From: Micrococcales bacterium
Lineage (GTDB): Bacteria > Actinomycetota > Actinomycetes > Actinomycetales > WQXJ01
Assembly: GCA_009784895.1 (NCBI GenBank)
Contig: WQXJ01000007.1
Location: forward strand, 1-56,855
Direction: 5' to 3'
Length of the DNA stretch: 56,855 nt
Shown: positions 44,510 through 53,455 of the stretch, in pieces
Layout of the letters: each line of letters opens with the position of its first letter
Numbering within the stretch: the first letter of the stretch is position 1
Made by a program: the position numbers and the translations under genes
Notes under the pieces: model-generated
What the model saw: only the letters and a program-made list of their open reading frames with translations
Databases searched by the model: none
Told to the model about the DNA's origin: nothing

Positions 44510-45177
44510 GCTTGCCGATGTATGTACCGCCGGAACAGCTGATCAAGGACCGGGCCGATTTCGCCCGCAAAGGTGTGCGCCGCGGCCGGCCCGCGGTGGT
44601 GCTGTCGTTTAGCGGCGGCGTTTTGCTGGCCAGCCACAACCCCTCACGGGCGTTGGTCAAAATTGGCGAAATCTACGACCGAATCGCTTTTGCCGCTGTG
44701 GGCAAGTACAACGAGTTCGAAACCCTCAGAGTGGCCGGAGTTCGCTTCGCTGACCTGCGCGGTTATGCCTACGACCGGTCAGATGTGTCTGGACGGGCGC
44801 TGGCCGGAGCCTACGCCCAGACCTTGGCGGCGGCCTTCACCACCGAAGCCAAACCGTTCGAAGTCGAACTGGCCGTGGCCGAGGTCGGTCCGGTGCCGGC
44901 CGAGGATGCGGTTTTCCACGTTTCCTACGACGGTTCGGTCAGCGACGAGCATGCTTGGGCCGTGTTGGGTGGCGCCAGCGATGAGGCACGCCAAACCGTG
45001 GCTGAGGGCTGGCGGGCGGATTTGACCTTGCCCGATGCCGCCCGGCTGGCTTTGGCTGTCTTGGGCAGCCAGTTGCCGCTGGGGCAAATTGAATCGGCTC
45101 TGTTACACCGCGGGCGCGACGGTCGGGCCTTTGAGAGGCTTGACGGCAGCTGGTGGCGAGCGGTCGGGCTGAAGTGA
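44506..45177 (+). CDS. prcA: Proteasome subunit alpha
   Basis: A 223-residue non-catalytic subunit forming the outer rings of the 20S core. Landmarks are the N-terminal gate region MYVPPEQLIKDRADFARKG, then VKIGEIYDRIAFAAVGKYNEFETLR. There is no N-terminal Thr nucleophile, as expected. The start overlaps prcB (ATGA), and the end overlaps pafA. The long C-terminal tail of mycobacterial PrcA is largely missing. Confidence 0.94.
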   Translation: MSLPMYVPPEQLIKDRADFARKGVRRGRPAVVLSFSGGVLLASHNPSRALVKIGEIYDRIAFAAVGKYNEFETLRVAGVRFADLRGYAYDRSDVSGRALAGAYAQTLAAAFTTEAKPFEVELAVAEVGPVPAEDAVFHVSYDGSVSDEHAWAVLGGASDEARQTVAEGWRADLTLPDAARLALAVLGSQLPLGQIESALLHRGRDGRAFERLDGSWWRAVGLK

Positions 45178-46589
45178 CCGGCCGCATTATTGGCCTGGAG
45201 ACTGAATACGGTATCAACCTTGACGGCGGCGAATTGGGCCCGGAGCAAGTCGCCCGCGAACTGTTCCAGCCGGTGGTCGAATGGGGCCGGTCAACTTCGG
45301 TTTTCACCTCATCCGGCGGCAGGCTGTATCTAGATGTTGGTTCGCATCCGGAGTTCGCCACGCCCGAATGCGCCTGTCTCAGCGACCTGGTGGCCCAAGA
45401 TGTGGCCGGGCAGCGGATCATGGCTGGACTGGCCCAAGCGGCCACGGCTCGTTTGGCGGCGTCAGGACAGGCCGGACGCGTCCATTTGATCAAGAACAAC
45501 GCCGATTCGGCTGGTAGCTCCTTTGGTTGCCACGAAAACTATTGCGTGCCTAGAGCCAAAGCCGCCCAATGCGCCGAGTTGCTGATCCCCTTCCTGGTCA
45601 GCCGGCAAATCTTGGTTGGCGCCGGGCATGTGCGTGTCGACCCGGTTGGGGCCAGGCTGACCTTGTCTGCCCGCTCGGATCATGTCTTTGAGGCCACCAG
45701 CTCGGCCACAACCCGGGCTAGGCCCATGATCAATACCCGCGACGAACCTCACGCTGATGGCTCGATCTGGCGACGCTTGCACGTGATTGTCGGAGATTCG
45801 TCAATCTGTCAGGCCACCACTTGGCTGAAGGTCGGCTCGACCGATCTGGTGCTGCGAGCCATCGAACAGGGTTTGGCCTCTGGCCACTTGGAGTTGGACC
45901 AGCCGGTTCAGGCCCTCAGGCAAATTGCCCATGGTTACCTCGATCAACCGGCCGTGGCCTTGCGGGCCGGCGGCACCGTTACGGCGCCGCAGCTGCAACA
46001 GGCCTATTTCGAGCTGGCGGAAAAGGTAGCTGACTCCGAGGCCGACTTGGCTCTGCTTGACCTTTGGCGGCGGGTGCTTGAGGGCTGGCAGTCAGGCGAT
46101 TTCACGGCCGTGGCCGGTGAAATTGACTGGGTCATCAAAGACAGGTTGATCCGGCGATACCAGGAAAGGACAGGCGCCTCACTGTTGGATCCGCGGGTGG
46201 CGCGGCTCGACCTGGCCTACCACGACATCGGCACTGAGGGTCTGGCTGGCCGGCTGGAAGCCTCCGGCGGTATGACCCAGGTGGTGGCGAGCCAGCGAGC
46301 GGCCGCCGCCGTGCTGGCGCCACCGGCCGGGACCAGAGCCCAGGTGCGTGGCGCTTTTGTCGATGCGGCCCGGGCGGCCGGCCAAGACTACGTCGCTGAC
46401 TGGACCAATCTGAAACTGGCCGGCCCAGGCGGCGGGCAGGCCGTGACTGTGTTGGATCCTTATGGTCAAGACGCCGAGCCGGCTTGGGCTTTGGTCGAGC
46501 AACTAGGCCTGCAAGCCAGGGCCGGCCAGGTCTTGGCCCTTGACGGCATAATGGCCCAGCAGGCCCAGACAACAGAAAGGACCGATTAG
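45174..46589 (+). CDS. pafA: Pup-protein ligase PafA
   Basis: A 471-residue ligase that joins the C-terminal Glu of deamidated Pup to substrate lysines using ATP. The N terminus shows [11 protein letters not shown], with the acidic residues of the active site, and later LIKNNADSAGSSFGCHENY and [19 protein letters not shown]. It is a clear paralogue of Dop at 41765 but lacks the Dop-loop insertion. I chose the GTG at 45174, which overlaps the prcA stop and starts at the usual point; an earlier GTG at 45153 would add seven residues. hisF follows with no gap; the regulators pafB and pafC, often next in mycobacteria, are absent. Confidence 0.94.
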   Translation: MTGRIIGLETEYGINLDGGELGPEQVARELFQPVVEWGRSTSVFTSSGGRLYLDVGSHPEFATPECACLSDLVAQDVAGQRIMAGLAQAATARLAASGQAGRVHLIKNNADSAGSSFGCHENYCVPRAKAAQCAELLIPFLVSRQILVGAGHVRVDPVGARLTLSARSDHVFEATSSATTRARPMINTRDEPHADGSIWRRLHVIVGDSSICQATTWLKVGSTDLVLRAIEQGLASGHLELDQPVQALRQIAHGYLDQPAVALRAGGTVTAPQLQQAYFELAEKVADSEADLALLDLWRRVLEGWQSGDFTAVAGEIDWVIKDRLIRRYQERTGASLLDPRVARLDLAYHDIGTEGLAGRLEASGGMTQVVASQRAAAAVLAPPAGTRAQVRGAFVDAARAAGQDYVADWTNLKLAGPGGGQAVTVLDPYGQDAEPAWALVEQLGLQARAGQVLALDGIMAQQAQTTERTD

Positions 46590-47360
46590 ATGAGTGTGGC
46601 CATTAGGGTGATTCCCTGTCTGGACGTGGACGCCGGACGGGTGGTCAAAGGCGTTAATTTCCTAAATCTGCGTGATGCCGGTGACCCGGCTGAGCTGGCC
46701 GCCCGCTACGACTCTGAGGGTGCGGACGAGTTGACCTTCCTGGACATTTCGGCCTCGGCCAGCGGCCGGGCGACCATGGTTGAAGTGGTTGAACGCACGG
46801 CCGAACACGTTTTTGTGCCACTGACTGTGGGTGGTGGCATCCGCTCCGTTGAGGATGTTGACCGGCTGCTTCGAGCTGGAGCCGACAAAGTCTCGCTCAA
46901 CACTGCCGCCATCACCAGGCCGGAGCTGATTGGTGAGATTGCCGCGCGTTTCGGTTCGCAGGTATTGGTTTTGTCGGTTGACGCCAGGCGCTGTACCGAT
47001 GGCGTCGAAACTGATTCGGGTTATCAGGTCACTACCCACGGCGGGCGTCAAGGCTGCGATCTCGATGCCGTGGCTTGGGCCAAACGCGGTCAGGAGCTCG
47101 GCGTGGGTGAGGTTCTGCTCAACTCGATGGACGCCGACGGCACAACCGACGGTTTCGATCTGGAGATGCTAAAGGTAGTGCGTCAGGCCATTTCGGTTCC
47201 GTTGATCGCCAGCGGTGGTGCCGGCCAAGTCGAGCACTTCGTCGAAGCCGCCAAGGCCGGCGCGGACGCCGTCCTGGCGGCCAGCGTTTTCCACTTTGGT
47301 GTCCTGACAATCGCCCAGGTCAAGCAGGGCCTGCGGGCGGCCGAGTTGGATGTGCGTTAG
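46590..47360 (+). CDS. hisF: Imidazole glycerol phosphate synthase subunit HisF
   Basis: A 256-residue TIM-barrel cyclase that, with HisH, makes imidazole glycerol phosphate and AICAR in histidine synthesis. [17 protein letters not shown] includes the catalytic Asp11; [13 protein letters not shown] and the second catalytic Asp in VLSVDAR follow; [10 protein letters not shown] binds phosphate. The ATG comes immediately after the pafA stop codon, in the same frame. hisH and hisA are not in the window. Confidence 0.96.
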   Translation: MSVAIRVIPCLDVDAGRVVKGVNFLNLRDAGDPAELAARYDSEGADELTFLDISASASGRATMVEVVERTAEHVFVPLTVGGGIRSVEDVDRLLRAGADKVSLNTAAITRPELIGEIAARFGSQVLVLSVDARRCTDGVETDSGYQVTTHGGRQGCDLDAVAWAKRGQELGVGEVLLNSMDADGTTDGFDLEMLKVVRQAISVPLIASGGAGQVEHFVEAAKAGADAVLAASVFHFGVLTIAQVKQGLRAAELDVR

Positions 47361-47423
47361 ATGCAAGGAGAACCCTTGGGCGATATGGTTCAAGACCCTC
47401 TGGTCCGGCAAGGGGTGTCCTAG
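47361..47423 (+). other. Possible 20-codon mini-ORF between hisF and hisI
   Basis: An open frame begins with ATG right after the hisF stop and ends with TAG right before the hisI ATG, filling the gap exactly. It is in phase with both genes. Its product, beginning MQGEPLGDMVQD, is not recognised. It may be chance, a spacer, or a coupling device keeping ribosomes moving from hisF to hisI. The AAGGAG inside it lies too far upstream to serve hisI directly. Confidence 0.35.
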
Positions 47424-47747
47424 ATGAGGCCTGAGCGGCTCAGTTTTGATGACCGGGGCCTAATCCCGGCCATTGTCCAGCAGGCGGGCAGCGGCGAAGT
47501 GCTGATGCTGGGGTACATGGATCTTGAGGCTGTCAACAGGACTTTGACGACCGGCCGGACCTGGTTTTGGTCCCGTTCACGCCAGGAGTACTGGTGCAAA
47601 GGGGAGACCTCAGGCCATATCCAAAAGGTGGTGTCGGTGGCGGCTGACTGCGACGCCGATGCGCTTTTGGTGACGGTCGAACAGACTGGGCCGGCCTGCC
47701 ACACCGGCGCCAATAGTTGCTTCGACACCAACCCCCTGACCGGCTAA
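47424..47747 (+). CDS. hisI: Phosphoribosyl-AMP cyclohydrolase
   Basis: A 107-residue zinc enzyme opening the adenine ring of PR-AMP in histidine synthesis. The signature motifs [31 protein letters not shown] and [12 protein letters not shown] contain the metal-binding Asp and Cys residues. No HisE domain is fused. The ATG at 47424 is spaced by a 63-bp mini-ORF from hisF. Confidence 0.96.
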   Translation: MRPERLSFDDRGLIPAIVQQAGSGEVLMLGYMDLEAVNRTLTTGRTWFWSRSRQEYWCKGETSGHIQKVVSVAADCDADALLVTVEQTGPACHTGANSCFDTNPLTG

Positions 47748-47823
47748 GACCTATATTCACGACCTACCCACGCCGAAGAGAGGCCCGGCTGGCTACTTGA
47801 CGGCGTGGCTGTAGATTTGGTCT

Positions 47824-48327
47824 ATGACCGTGCACTGGCCAGGCGACCATGAGCCGGCTGGAGAGGCCGCGACTGATGCCGCGCCTCCGCCGCCCGATCC
47901 CGAGGCCTACGCGCCGGCATCGGCCTACCCGGGCTACCAGGCTTACCCTGGCTACCAGGGCTACGCGCCTTACCCAATGAGTCCCGGCTACTATCCAACT
48001 GCCTGGCCGGGCCAGTTCGCCCCGCCAGACCGCTCGCATAACGGCCTGGGTGTGGCCGCCCTTGTTTGCGGCATCGCTGGCCTCTTGCCCTTCTATTTGA
48101 TTCCGGCCACGATCGCCGCTGTCATTACCGGCCACATGGGGCTGGCCGCGGCCAAAAAGCAACGGGCGGATAATCGAGGTTTAGCCTTGGCCGGGCTGAT
48201 CTGCGGCTATATCGGCGTTGGGCTAAACCTATTGGCTATTGCGCTGCTGGCTTTCTTCCTGGCCAACGTTGAGCGTGGACTGTATGAAGGCCCGACTCTC
48301 GTGTCGCTGGCGGCGGGGTATCTTTGA
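47824..48327 (+). CDS. DUF4190-like membrane protein, Tyr/Pro-rich N terminus (copy 1)
   Basis: A 167-residue protein with a disordered N-terminal half rich in Pro, Tyr, Gly and Ala (AYPGYQAYPGYQGYAPYP repeats at about 38-55) and two hydrophobic helices around NGLGVAALVCGIAGLLPFYL and GLALAGLICGYIGVGLNLLA. That layout is the DUF4190 pattern, widespread in actinobacteria with no known function. A TAGATT hexamer ends six bases before the ATG, and no ribosome site is visible, so a leaderless transcript is possible. A paralogue follows three bases downstream. They sit where trpE lies in many relatives. Confidence 0.8.
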   Translation: MTVHWPGDHEPAGEAATDAAPPPPDPEAYAPASAYPGYQAYPGYQGYAPYPMSPGYYPTAWPGQFAPPDRSHNGLGVAALVCGIAGLLPFYLIPATIAAVITGHMGLAAAKKQRADNRGLALAGLICGYIGVGLNLLAIALLAFFLANVERGLYEGPTLVSLAAGYL

Positions 48328-48330
48328 TGT

Positions 48331-48717
48331 ATGAGTCAGACACCGACGCAACCTGAATACCCCGGCTATCAGCAAAACCCCTACGGTGCCCCACCCCCGG
48401 CGCCATATGGCGCCTATCCCTACCAACAAAACCAGGCGCAGCTGATGTCCCAGTCCAAGAACGGTCTGGGCGTGGCCGCGCTGATCTGCGGCATTGGGTC
48501 GTGGGTGATTTTGCCGCTGCTGGCGGCGGTCGCGGCGATCATCCTGGGTTCAATGGGCAAAAAGGCGGCAGACCAGGGTCTAGCCAACAACCGCGGCATG
48601 TCGCAAGCCGGTTCGATTCTGGGCTGGATCAACGTTGGTATTACGGTTTTCGTGGGCGTGCTGGTATTGATTCTCTTCGTCGCCGGCGTCCTGGTCATCA
48701 ACTCCACCACCTACTAG
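48331..48717 (+). CDS. DUF4190-like membrane protein, Tyr/Pro-rich N terminus (copy 2)
   Basis: A 128-residue paralogue of the preceding protein. A Pro/Tyr/Gln-rich N terminus (YPGYQQNPYGAPPPAPYG) precedes two hydrophobic helices, NGLGVAALICGIGSWVILPL and QAGSILGWINVGITVFVGVL. The shared NGLGVAAL...CGI word shows the two arose by duplication. The start lies three bases after the previous stop, so both are in one transcript. The likely location is the cell membrane with the Tyr-rich tail in the cytoplasm. Function not known. Confidence 0.8.
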   Translation: MSQTPTQPEYPGYQQNPYGAPPPAPYGAYPYQQNQAQLMSQSKNGLGVAALICGIGSWVILPLLAAVAAIILGSMGKKAADQGLANNRGMSQAGSILGWINVGITVFVGVLVLILFVAGVLVINSTTY

Positions 48718-48755
48718 CAGGCAGGGCGCCCCACGGCCAGGCCGGGCGGGACGAT

Positions 48756-48786
48756 TTGGCAGTGGACCCCTGGCATCTTGTAGGGT
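48756..48786 (+). promoter_or_regulatory. Candidate promoter of trpCBA-lgt
   Basis: TTGGCA at 48756-48761 and TAGGGT at 48781-48786 are separated by 19 bp, about 70 bp before the trpC start. The spacing is one or two bases long for sigma-70 type promoters. No Trp-rich leader peptide or obvious attenuator is visible in the 138-bp gap. Confidence 0.4.
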
Positions 48787-48855
48787 CAAGGCACGCGCCT
48801 TTACAAGGTCAGACAGCGTTGTCCAAGCGCGAATGTAGCCCCCGAGGAGTCAGCC

Positions 48856-49668
48856 GTGTCCGTTCTAGATGCCATAGTCGAGGGCGTGCGGCTGGATTTG
48901 GAGGAGCGTCAAAGACGCTTGCCGCTTGACGCAGTCAAGGAACAAGCCCAGCGTGCCCCTGAGGTGCGTGAATGTCTGGCGACGTTGGCCGATAGGTCGG
49001 CAGTTTCGGTGATTGCCGAGGTCAAGCGGGCCAGCCCGTCAAAAGGCGACTTGGCTTCGATTCCTGACCCGGGGCGACTGGCCAGCCGGTACGAGCAGGG
49101 CGGCGCGGCCGCTATTTCGGTGCTGACCGAATCACGCCGCTTCAAGGGCAGCCTCGATGACCTCGACCGGGTCAGGCGGGCCGTGGACATCCCGGTTCTG
49201 CGCAAAGACTTCATTGTTAGCTCATATCAGGTTTGGGAGGCCCGGGCGCACGGAGCCGATCTAGTGCTGCTGATAGTGGCCGCTTTGAGCCAGCCGGCCC
49301 TGGTTTCGCTAGTTGAGCGGACCGGGTCTTTGGGCATGACCGCTCTGGTCGAAATTCACGACAGCGACGAGTTGGACCGTGCCTTGGCCGCCGGCGCCAA
49401 GCTAGTTGGGATCAACGCCCGCGATTTGACCACCTTGAAAGTTGATCAGGGCCTTTTCGCATCGCTGGCCCCGCGGGTGCCGAAAGGCATCACCTTGGTG
49501 GCCGAATCGGGCGTGGCCGGGCCGGCCGATCTAGTGGCCTACGCTCGGGCTGGCGCCCGGGCCGTGCTGGTGGGCGAATACCTGGCAACCTCAACTGACC
49601 CGAAACAGGCCGTTTGCCAGCTGGCCTGCCTGGGCGCCCATCCATCGACCAGGGTCAACCGGGTATGA
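48856..49668 (+). CDS. trpC: Indole-3-glycerol phosphate synthase
   Basis: A 270-residue TIM-barrel enzyme of tryptophan synthesis. [15 protein letters not shown] holds the catalytic Glu and Lys, followed by [25 protein letters not shown] and VAESGVAG. The GTG at 48856 has GAGGAG six bases upstream. The stop overlaps trpB (ATGA). trpE and trpD are not in the window, so the pathway genes are split. Confidence 0.96.
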   Translation: MSVLDAIVEGVRLDLEERQRRLPLDAVKEQAQRAPEVRECLATLADRSAVSVIAEVKRASPSKGDLASIPDPGRLASRYEQGGAAAISVLTESRRFKGSLDDLDRVRRAVDIPVLRKDFIVSSYQVWEARAHGADLVLLIVAALSQPALVSLVERTGSLGMTALVEIHDSDELDRALAAGAKLVGINARDLTTLKVDQGLFASLAPRVPKGITLVAESGVAGPADLVAYARAGARAVLVGEYLATSTDPKQAVCQLACLGAHPSTRVNRV

Positions 49669-50837
49669 AGGGGCCTTACTACGGCCCCTATGGCGGCCGT
49701 TTTGTGCCCGAAGCCCTTATCGGTGCGCTCGACCAGCTGACCGAGGCCTTTGAAAAGGCCAAGCTTGACCCGGCCTTCACCGACCAGAGCAACCAGCTAC
49801 TAAGCCAATACGCTGGCCGTCCCACGGCCCTAACCGAAGTGCCGCGGTTCGCCGCCCAGGCCGGTGGCGCCCGCATTTTTCTCAAACGCGAGGATCTGGC
49901 CCACACCGGCTCGCATAAGATCAACAACGTCATTGGCCAGGCGTTGTTGACCAAACACCTGGGCAAACAACGTATCATTGCCGAAACCGGCGCCGGCCAA
50001 CATGGTGTTGCCACCGCCACCGCGGCAGCTTTGATGGGCCTGGATTGCACCGTCTACATGGGTGCGGTTGACACCCAGCGCCAGGCGCTGAACGTGGCCC
50101 GGATGAAACTGCTCGGTGCCACGGTGGTGCCGGTCGAAACTGGCACGGCCACGCTCAAAGACGCCATCAACGAAGCCCTGCGCGACTGGGTCACTAACGT
50201 CGAAACAACCAACTACGTTTTTGGCACGGCTGCTGGCCCGCATCCCTTTCCGGCTTTGGTGCGCCACTTCCAATCCGTCATTGGCACCGAAGCTCGCGCC
50301 CAGCTGCTTGAGCGGACCGGCCGGCTGCCGGTGGCCGTGGCCGCTTGTGTGGGCGGGGGTTCGAATGCGATTGGTACTTTCTCTGCCTTCTTGGCCGATG
50401 CCGCAACTCGCCTTTGCGGTTTCGAGGCCGGTGGCGAATCGCTGGCCTCGGGCCGCCACGCCGCGCCTTTGTCTGCCGGCACACCGGGCACTTTGCATGG
50501 CGCGCTGTCATATCTGATGCAGGATAGTGACGGCCAGACGCTGCCAACGCATTCGATTTCGGCCGGATTGGACTACCCCGGGGTTGGGCCAGAGCATTCG
50601 TTCCTGAAAGACACCGGCCGGGCCGAATACTCCGACGTGACCGACGCCGAAGCTATGGCAGCCTTCGAGGCCTTATGCCGCACCGAGGGCATCATGCCGG
50701 CCATCGAGTCGGCCCACGGGCTGGCCGGGGCGTTGAAGCTGGCCGGGGGCTATGGGCCGGAGGATGTTGTGCTGGTCTGCCTGTCAGGCCGGGGTGACAA
50801 AGATGTTGAGACAGCGGCGAGGTGGTTTGGACTATGA
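49665..50837 (+). CDS. trpB: Tryptophan synthase beta chain
   Basis: A 390-residue PLP enzyme joining indole and serine. The PLP lysine is Lys85 in HTGSHKINN, the phosphate cup is [10 protein letters not shown], and [13 protein letters not shown] marks the active site. I chose the ATG at 49665, which overlaps the trpC stop; longer readings overlap trpC and add nothing conserved. The N terminus [14 protein letters not shown] is that of the classical TrpB1 type. Coupled to trpA by a 4-bp overlap. Confidence 0.97.
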   Translation: MKGPYYGPYGGRFVPEALIGALDQLTEAFEKAKLDPAFTDQSNQLLSQYAGRPTALTEVPRFAAQAGGARIFLKREDLAHTGSHKINNVIGQALLTKHLGKQRIIAETGAGQHGVATATAAALMGLDCTVYMGAVDTQRQALNVARMKLLGATVVPVETGTATLKDAINEALRDWVTNVETTNYVFGTAAGPHPFPALVRHFQSVIGTEARAQLLERTGRLPVAVAACVGGGSNAIGTFSAFLADAATRLCGFEAGGESLASGRHAAPLSAGTPGTLHGALSYLMQDSDGQTLPTHSISAGLDYPGVGPEHSFLKDTGRAEYSDVTDAEAMAAFEALCRTEGIMPAIESAHGLAGALKLAGGYGPEDVVLVCLSGRGDKDVETAARWFGL

Positions 50838-51649
50838 GCCAGCTGGACCAAACTCAGACCGCGGCGACCAGCCCAACCGAACGAGCCATTGATCAGGCTC
50901 TAAGCCAAGGCCGAGCCGCCTTGATTGGCTACCTGCCAGTTGGTTTCCCATCCTTAGCCGCTTCGATCGAAGCGGCCGAGTCTTTGATCGACCAGGGCGT
51001 AGACATCATCGAATTGGGCCTGCCCTACTCTGACCCGGTCATGGACGGGCCAGTCATCCAAGAGGCGGTGGCGGCGGCGCTGGAAGCCGGTTTCCGGGTT
51101 GACCACTGCTTCGAAGCCGTTGAGAAGTTGTCCACCAAGTCAGCTCCGGTCCTAGTAATGACCTACTACAACCCGGTATTGAGGCGCGGCCTGGACCGCT
51201 TCGCGGCCGAGTTGGCCGCAGCCGGTGGGGCCGGCACCATCATCCCGGATTTGGTTCCAGACGAGGCCGCCAATTGGATCGCCCAAGCCAAGGCCCACCA
51301 ACTCGACCGTGTCTTCTTGGTGGCGCCGGCATCGGACAATGAACGCTTGACCCAAGCAGCGCGGGCCTGCCGAGGTTTCACCTACGCCACTTCGACTATG
51401 GGGGTGACCGGAACCAGGGCGACGCTGTCGCGGCGGGCGGCCCAGCTGGTTGGGCGAGCCCGCGCGGCCGGAGCAGCTCGGGTTTGCGTCGGGGTGGGAG
51501 TGTCAAGTGCCGCCCAGGCGGCCGAGGTGGCCAGCTTTGCTGACGGTGTCATAGTCGGCTCGGCCCTGGTTAATGCGCTGGCCGGGCCGGGCGGTCTAGC
51601 CCAGATGGCGGCACTGGCCGGGGAGTTGGCCCAGGCGGTGCGGCGGTGA
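50834..51649 (+). CDS. trpA: Tryptophan synthase alpha chain
   Basis: A 271-residue TIM barrel that releases indole from indole-3-glycerol phosphate to Trp[17 protein letters not shown] holds the catalytic Glu60 and Asp71; [13 protein letters not shown] and GVGVSSAAQ bind phosphate. The ATG at 50834 overlaps the trpB stop. The 3' end is tandemly duplicated just downstream (see the repeat at 51605). Confidence 0.96.
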   Translation: MSQLDQTQTAATSPTERAIDQALSQGRAALIGYLPVGFPSLAASIEAAESLIDQGVDIIELGLPYSDPVMDGPVIQEAVAAALEAGFRVDHCFEAVEKLSTKSAPVLVMTYYNPVLRRGLDRFAAELAAAGGAGTIIPDLVPDEAANWIAQAKAHQLDRVFLVAPASDNERLTQAARACRGFTYATSTMGVTGTRATLSRRAAQLVGRARAAGAARVCVGVGVSSAAQAAEVASFADGVIVGSALVNALAGPGGLAQMAALAGELAQAVRR

Positions 51650-51716
51650 GGCTGGCGGAAATGGCGGCTTTGGCTGGTCAGCTGGCCCAGGCGGTGCGGC
51701 GATGAGGCTGGCGACG
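51605..51716 (+). repeat. 56-bp tandem duplication at the trpA/lgt junction
   Basis: 51605-51660 and 51661-51716 are two adjacent 56-bp copies. Each includes the trpA C-terminal coding end (MAALAG(E/Q)LAQAVRR), a stop, and the overlapping lgt start (GTG or ATG, then AGGCTGGCG). Between the copies most changes are synonymous. The spare copy forms a 19-codon frame at 51646-51705 linking trpA (GTGA overlap) to lgt (ATGA overlap). Confidence 0.9.
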
Positions 51717-52613
51717 GGCGACGGCTCGACCTGGTTGGCCCTGTTGCCCAGTCCGTCGCGTAACGTCTGGCACCTTGGCCCGCTGCCAATTAGGGCCTAT
51801 GCCATGTGCCTGCTAGCCGGGATCGTAGTGGCCTGCGTGGTCGGGGCAAAACGGCTGGGTCAGCGTGGCTACCCCCCTGAGCTTATGTATGACGTGGCCA
51901 TCTGGGCGGTGCCGTTTGGCATTGTCGGGGCTAGGATCTACCACGTTTTGTCCTCGCCTGGGGCCTACTTTGGGCCAGGCGGCGACCCAATGAAGGTCTT
52001 TTCGATCTGGGAAGGCGGTTTGGGCGTCTGGGGTTCGATCGCTTTAGGCGCGGTGGGTGGCCTGATCGCGGCCAAACGGCACAAGATCCCAGTTGGCATT
52101 TTGGCCGATTCCCTGGCGCCGGGCATTGTCTTGGGTCAGGCGGTGGGGCGTCTGGGTAACTGGTTCAACCAGGAGCTATTCGGTGGCCCAACCACTTTGC
52201 CGTGGGGTTTGAGGGTCTCGGCCGACAGGGCCTTGGCAGCCGGCCAGCCGGACGGTACCTTGTTCCACCCGACTTTCGCCTACGAGCTGGTTTGGAACCT
52301 GTTGGTATTTGTGACCCTGATCTGGTTGGACCGGCGTTTGCGCCTGCGCCACGGCCAGGTCTTTGGTCTGTACATGGCGCTGTATTGCCTGGGCCGGCTG
52401 TGGATAGAAATGCTGCGAGTCGACCCAGCCTCGCATCTGCTGGGCCTGCGACTGAACGTCTGGACGTCCGTCGTGATTGGCCTGGCCGGCCTGGCCATTT
52501 TCGCCTGGTCCAGGTACCACTTCCGCGACACCGAGGAAGAGGACCCTGACTCAGAGACAGAACCAGTTACCACTGCCGAGCCTGGCGCCGATGACGCCGA
52601 ACCAGAGTCCTAA
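51702..52613 (+). CDS. lgt: Prolipoprotein diacylglyceryl transferase
   Basis: A 303-residue polytopic membrane enzyme that transfers diacylglycerol to the lipobox Cys of prolipoproteins, such as the two binding proteins in this window. IRAYAMCLLAGIVV, FGIVGARIYHVLSSP and the Lgt signature GQAVGRLGNWFNQELFGGPT with its essential Arg are visible; about seven spans. The C-terminal tail (residues 275-303) is acidic. The ATG at 51702 overlaps the duplicate trpA end. In actinobacteria lgt commonly follows trpA. Confidence 0.96.
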   Translation: MRLATGDGSTWLALLPSPSRNVWHLGPLPIRAYAMCLLAGIVVACVVGAKRLGQRGYPPELMYDVAIWAVPFGIVGARIYHVLSSPGAYFGPGGDPMKVFSIWEGGLGVWGSIALGAVGGLIAAKRHKIPVGILADSLAPGIVLGQAVGRLGNWFNQELFGGPTTLPWGLRVSADRALAAGQPDGTLFHPTFAYELVWNLLVFVTLIWLDRRLRLRHGQVFGLYMALYCLGRLWIEMLRVDPASHLLGLRLNVWTSVVIGLAGLAIFAWSRYHFRDTEEEDPDSETEPVTTAEPGADDAEPES

Positions 52614-52626
52614 GGCCTGCGCAGCT

Positions 52627-52642
52627 GGCCCCGGAAGGGGCC
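52627..52642 (+). terminator. Hairpin downstream of lgt
   Basis: GGCCCC-GGAA-GGGGCC, a perfect 6-bp stem with a GNRA-type tetraloop, 14 bases after the lgt stop and before the vapB operator. Probable terminator of the trp-lgt operon; no T-tract. Confidence 0.55.
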
Positions 52643-52674
52643 GAGGTTACGGCAGGGAACACGCCTGAGTAGGG

Positions 52675-52703
52675 TGTATGCTGGCAGCAGCTGTTTGCAT
52701 ACA
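52675..52703. promoter_or_regulatory. Palindromic operator of the vapBC operon
   Basis: TGTATGC and GCATACA form perfect 7-bp arms 15 bp apart, ending ten bases before the vapB ATG. The left arm contains a possible -10 hexamer (TATGCT). Toxin-antitoxin operons are usually autorepressed through such palindromes bound by the ribbon-helix-helix antitoxin. Confidence 0.65.
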
Positions 52704-52713
52704 GGGAGGTGCC

Positions 52714-52956
52714 ATGCCGTTACTCCAAGTCAGGAACTTTCCACCCGATCTGCACAACGCACTGTTGGAACGAGCGGAACAAGAACAACGCACTGTGTCG
52801 CAGCAGACCATTGTGCTGCTGCGAGCGGCGCTGTCGTCACAGCATGACAACTTGAGCAGACGCCGGGCGGTCCTGGCGCAGATCCGGGACAATCCGCCCA
52901 AATCAACCGCTGACCTTGACGTGGTGCAAGGGCTTCGCCAGGATCGGGAACGTTGA
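52714..52956 (+). CDS. vapB: Antitoxin, VapB/FitA ribbon-helix-helix type
   Basis: An 80-residue protein. The N-terminal part LLQVRNFPPDLHNALLERA is a ribbon-helix-helix DNA-binding fold close to FitA/VapB antitoxins; the polar C-terminal tail (about 50-80) would wrap the toxin. The ATG at 52714 follows AGGGAGGTGCC; an upstream ATG would overlap the operator. Its end overlaps the toxin gene (TTGA), so the two are made together. It neutralises VapC and represses the operon. Confidence 0.88.
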   Translation: MPLLQVRNFPPDLHNALLERAEQEQRTVSQQTIVLLRAALSSQHDNLSRRRAVLAQIRDNPPKSTADLDVVQGLRQDRER

Positions 52957-53390
52957 GGATTGTGCTCGACGCGAGCGCCGGTATCGCCGTTGCGCTCGAC
53001 CGCCCCGAGGGTAGAGCAATAGGACGGGTTTTGGGTAGCGTTCAGGAGGTCCTGGCGCCCAGCCTTTACACGTTCGAAACTGCGAATGCAGTGTGGAAAC
53101 ACCAAATGGCCGGCGGGCTCGACCCGGTCAGGGCTGCGGCGGCCTTTAGAGCGGCGCAGGGTCTTGTTGACAAGTTTGTCGACGATGAAGGTGTGGTAGC
53201 CAGCGCGCTGGTCGATGCCGCAAAGCTGGGGCACCCGGCCTATGACCTTGTCTACACGGCCCTGGCTCGGCAAGCCGGAGCCTACCTTTGTACTCTTGAC
53301 CAGCGGCTAGAGGTGTTGGCTGGCGAACTGGGCGTGCCGGTTGTGAAGACGGCACACTGGCCCTCGGCCGGTGACCAATCGGCTGACTGA
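52953..53390 (+). CDS. vapC: PIN-domain toxin, VapC type
   Basis: A 145-residue PIN-domain ribonuclease. The four acidic metal ligands are Asp6 (VLDASAG), Glu42 (FETANAVWK), Asp98 (PAYDLVYTALA) and Asp116 (TLDQRL), all intact, so the toxin looks active. It begins with TTG overlapping the antitoxin stop. VapC enzymes cut tRNA or rRNA when freed from the antitoxin. The pair interrupts the usual lgt-pyk neighbourhood, suggesting horizontal gain. Target RNA unknown. Confidence 0.9.
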   Translation: MRIVLDASAGIAVALDRPEGRAIGRVLGSVQEVLAPSLYTFETANAVWKHQMAGGLDPVRAAAAFRAAQGLVDKFVDDEGVVASALVDAAKLGHPAYDLVYTALARQAGAYLCTLDQRLEVLAGELGVPVVKTAHWPSAGDQSAD

Positions 53391-53455
53391 CCAGAGGTCC
53401 CGCTGGTGTTGCGGAAGTTGCGCAAGCCGTGGCACAAGGTCGGCGAGAAGGAGGA

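Noticed and set aside
50340-50375. GGTTCGAAT resembling a tRNA T-arm
   Set aside because: It lies inside trpB, where it encodes the conserved GGGSNAIG motif; no acceptor stem or anticodon arm can be formed.
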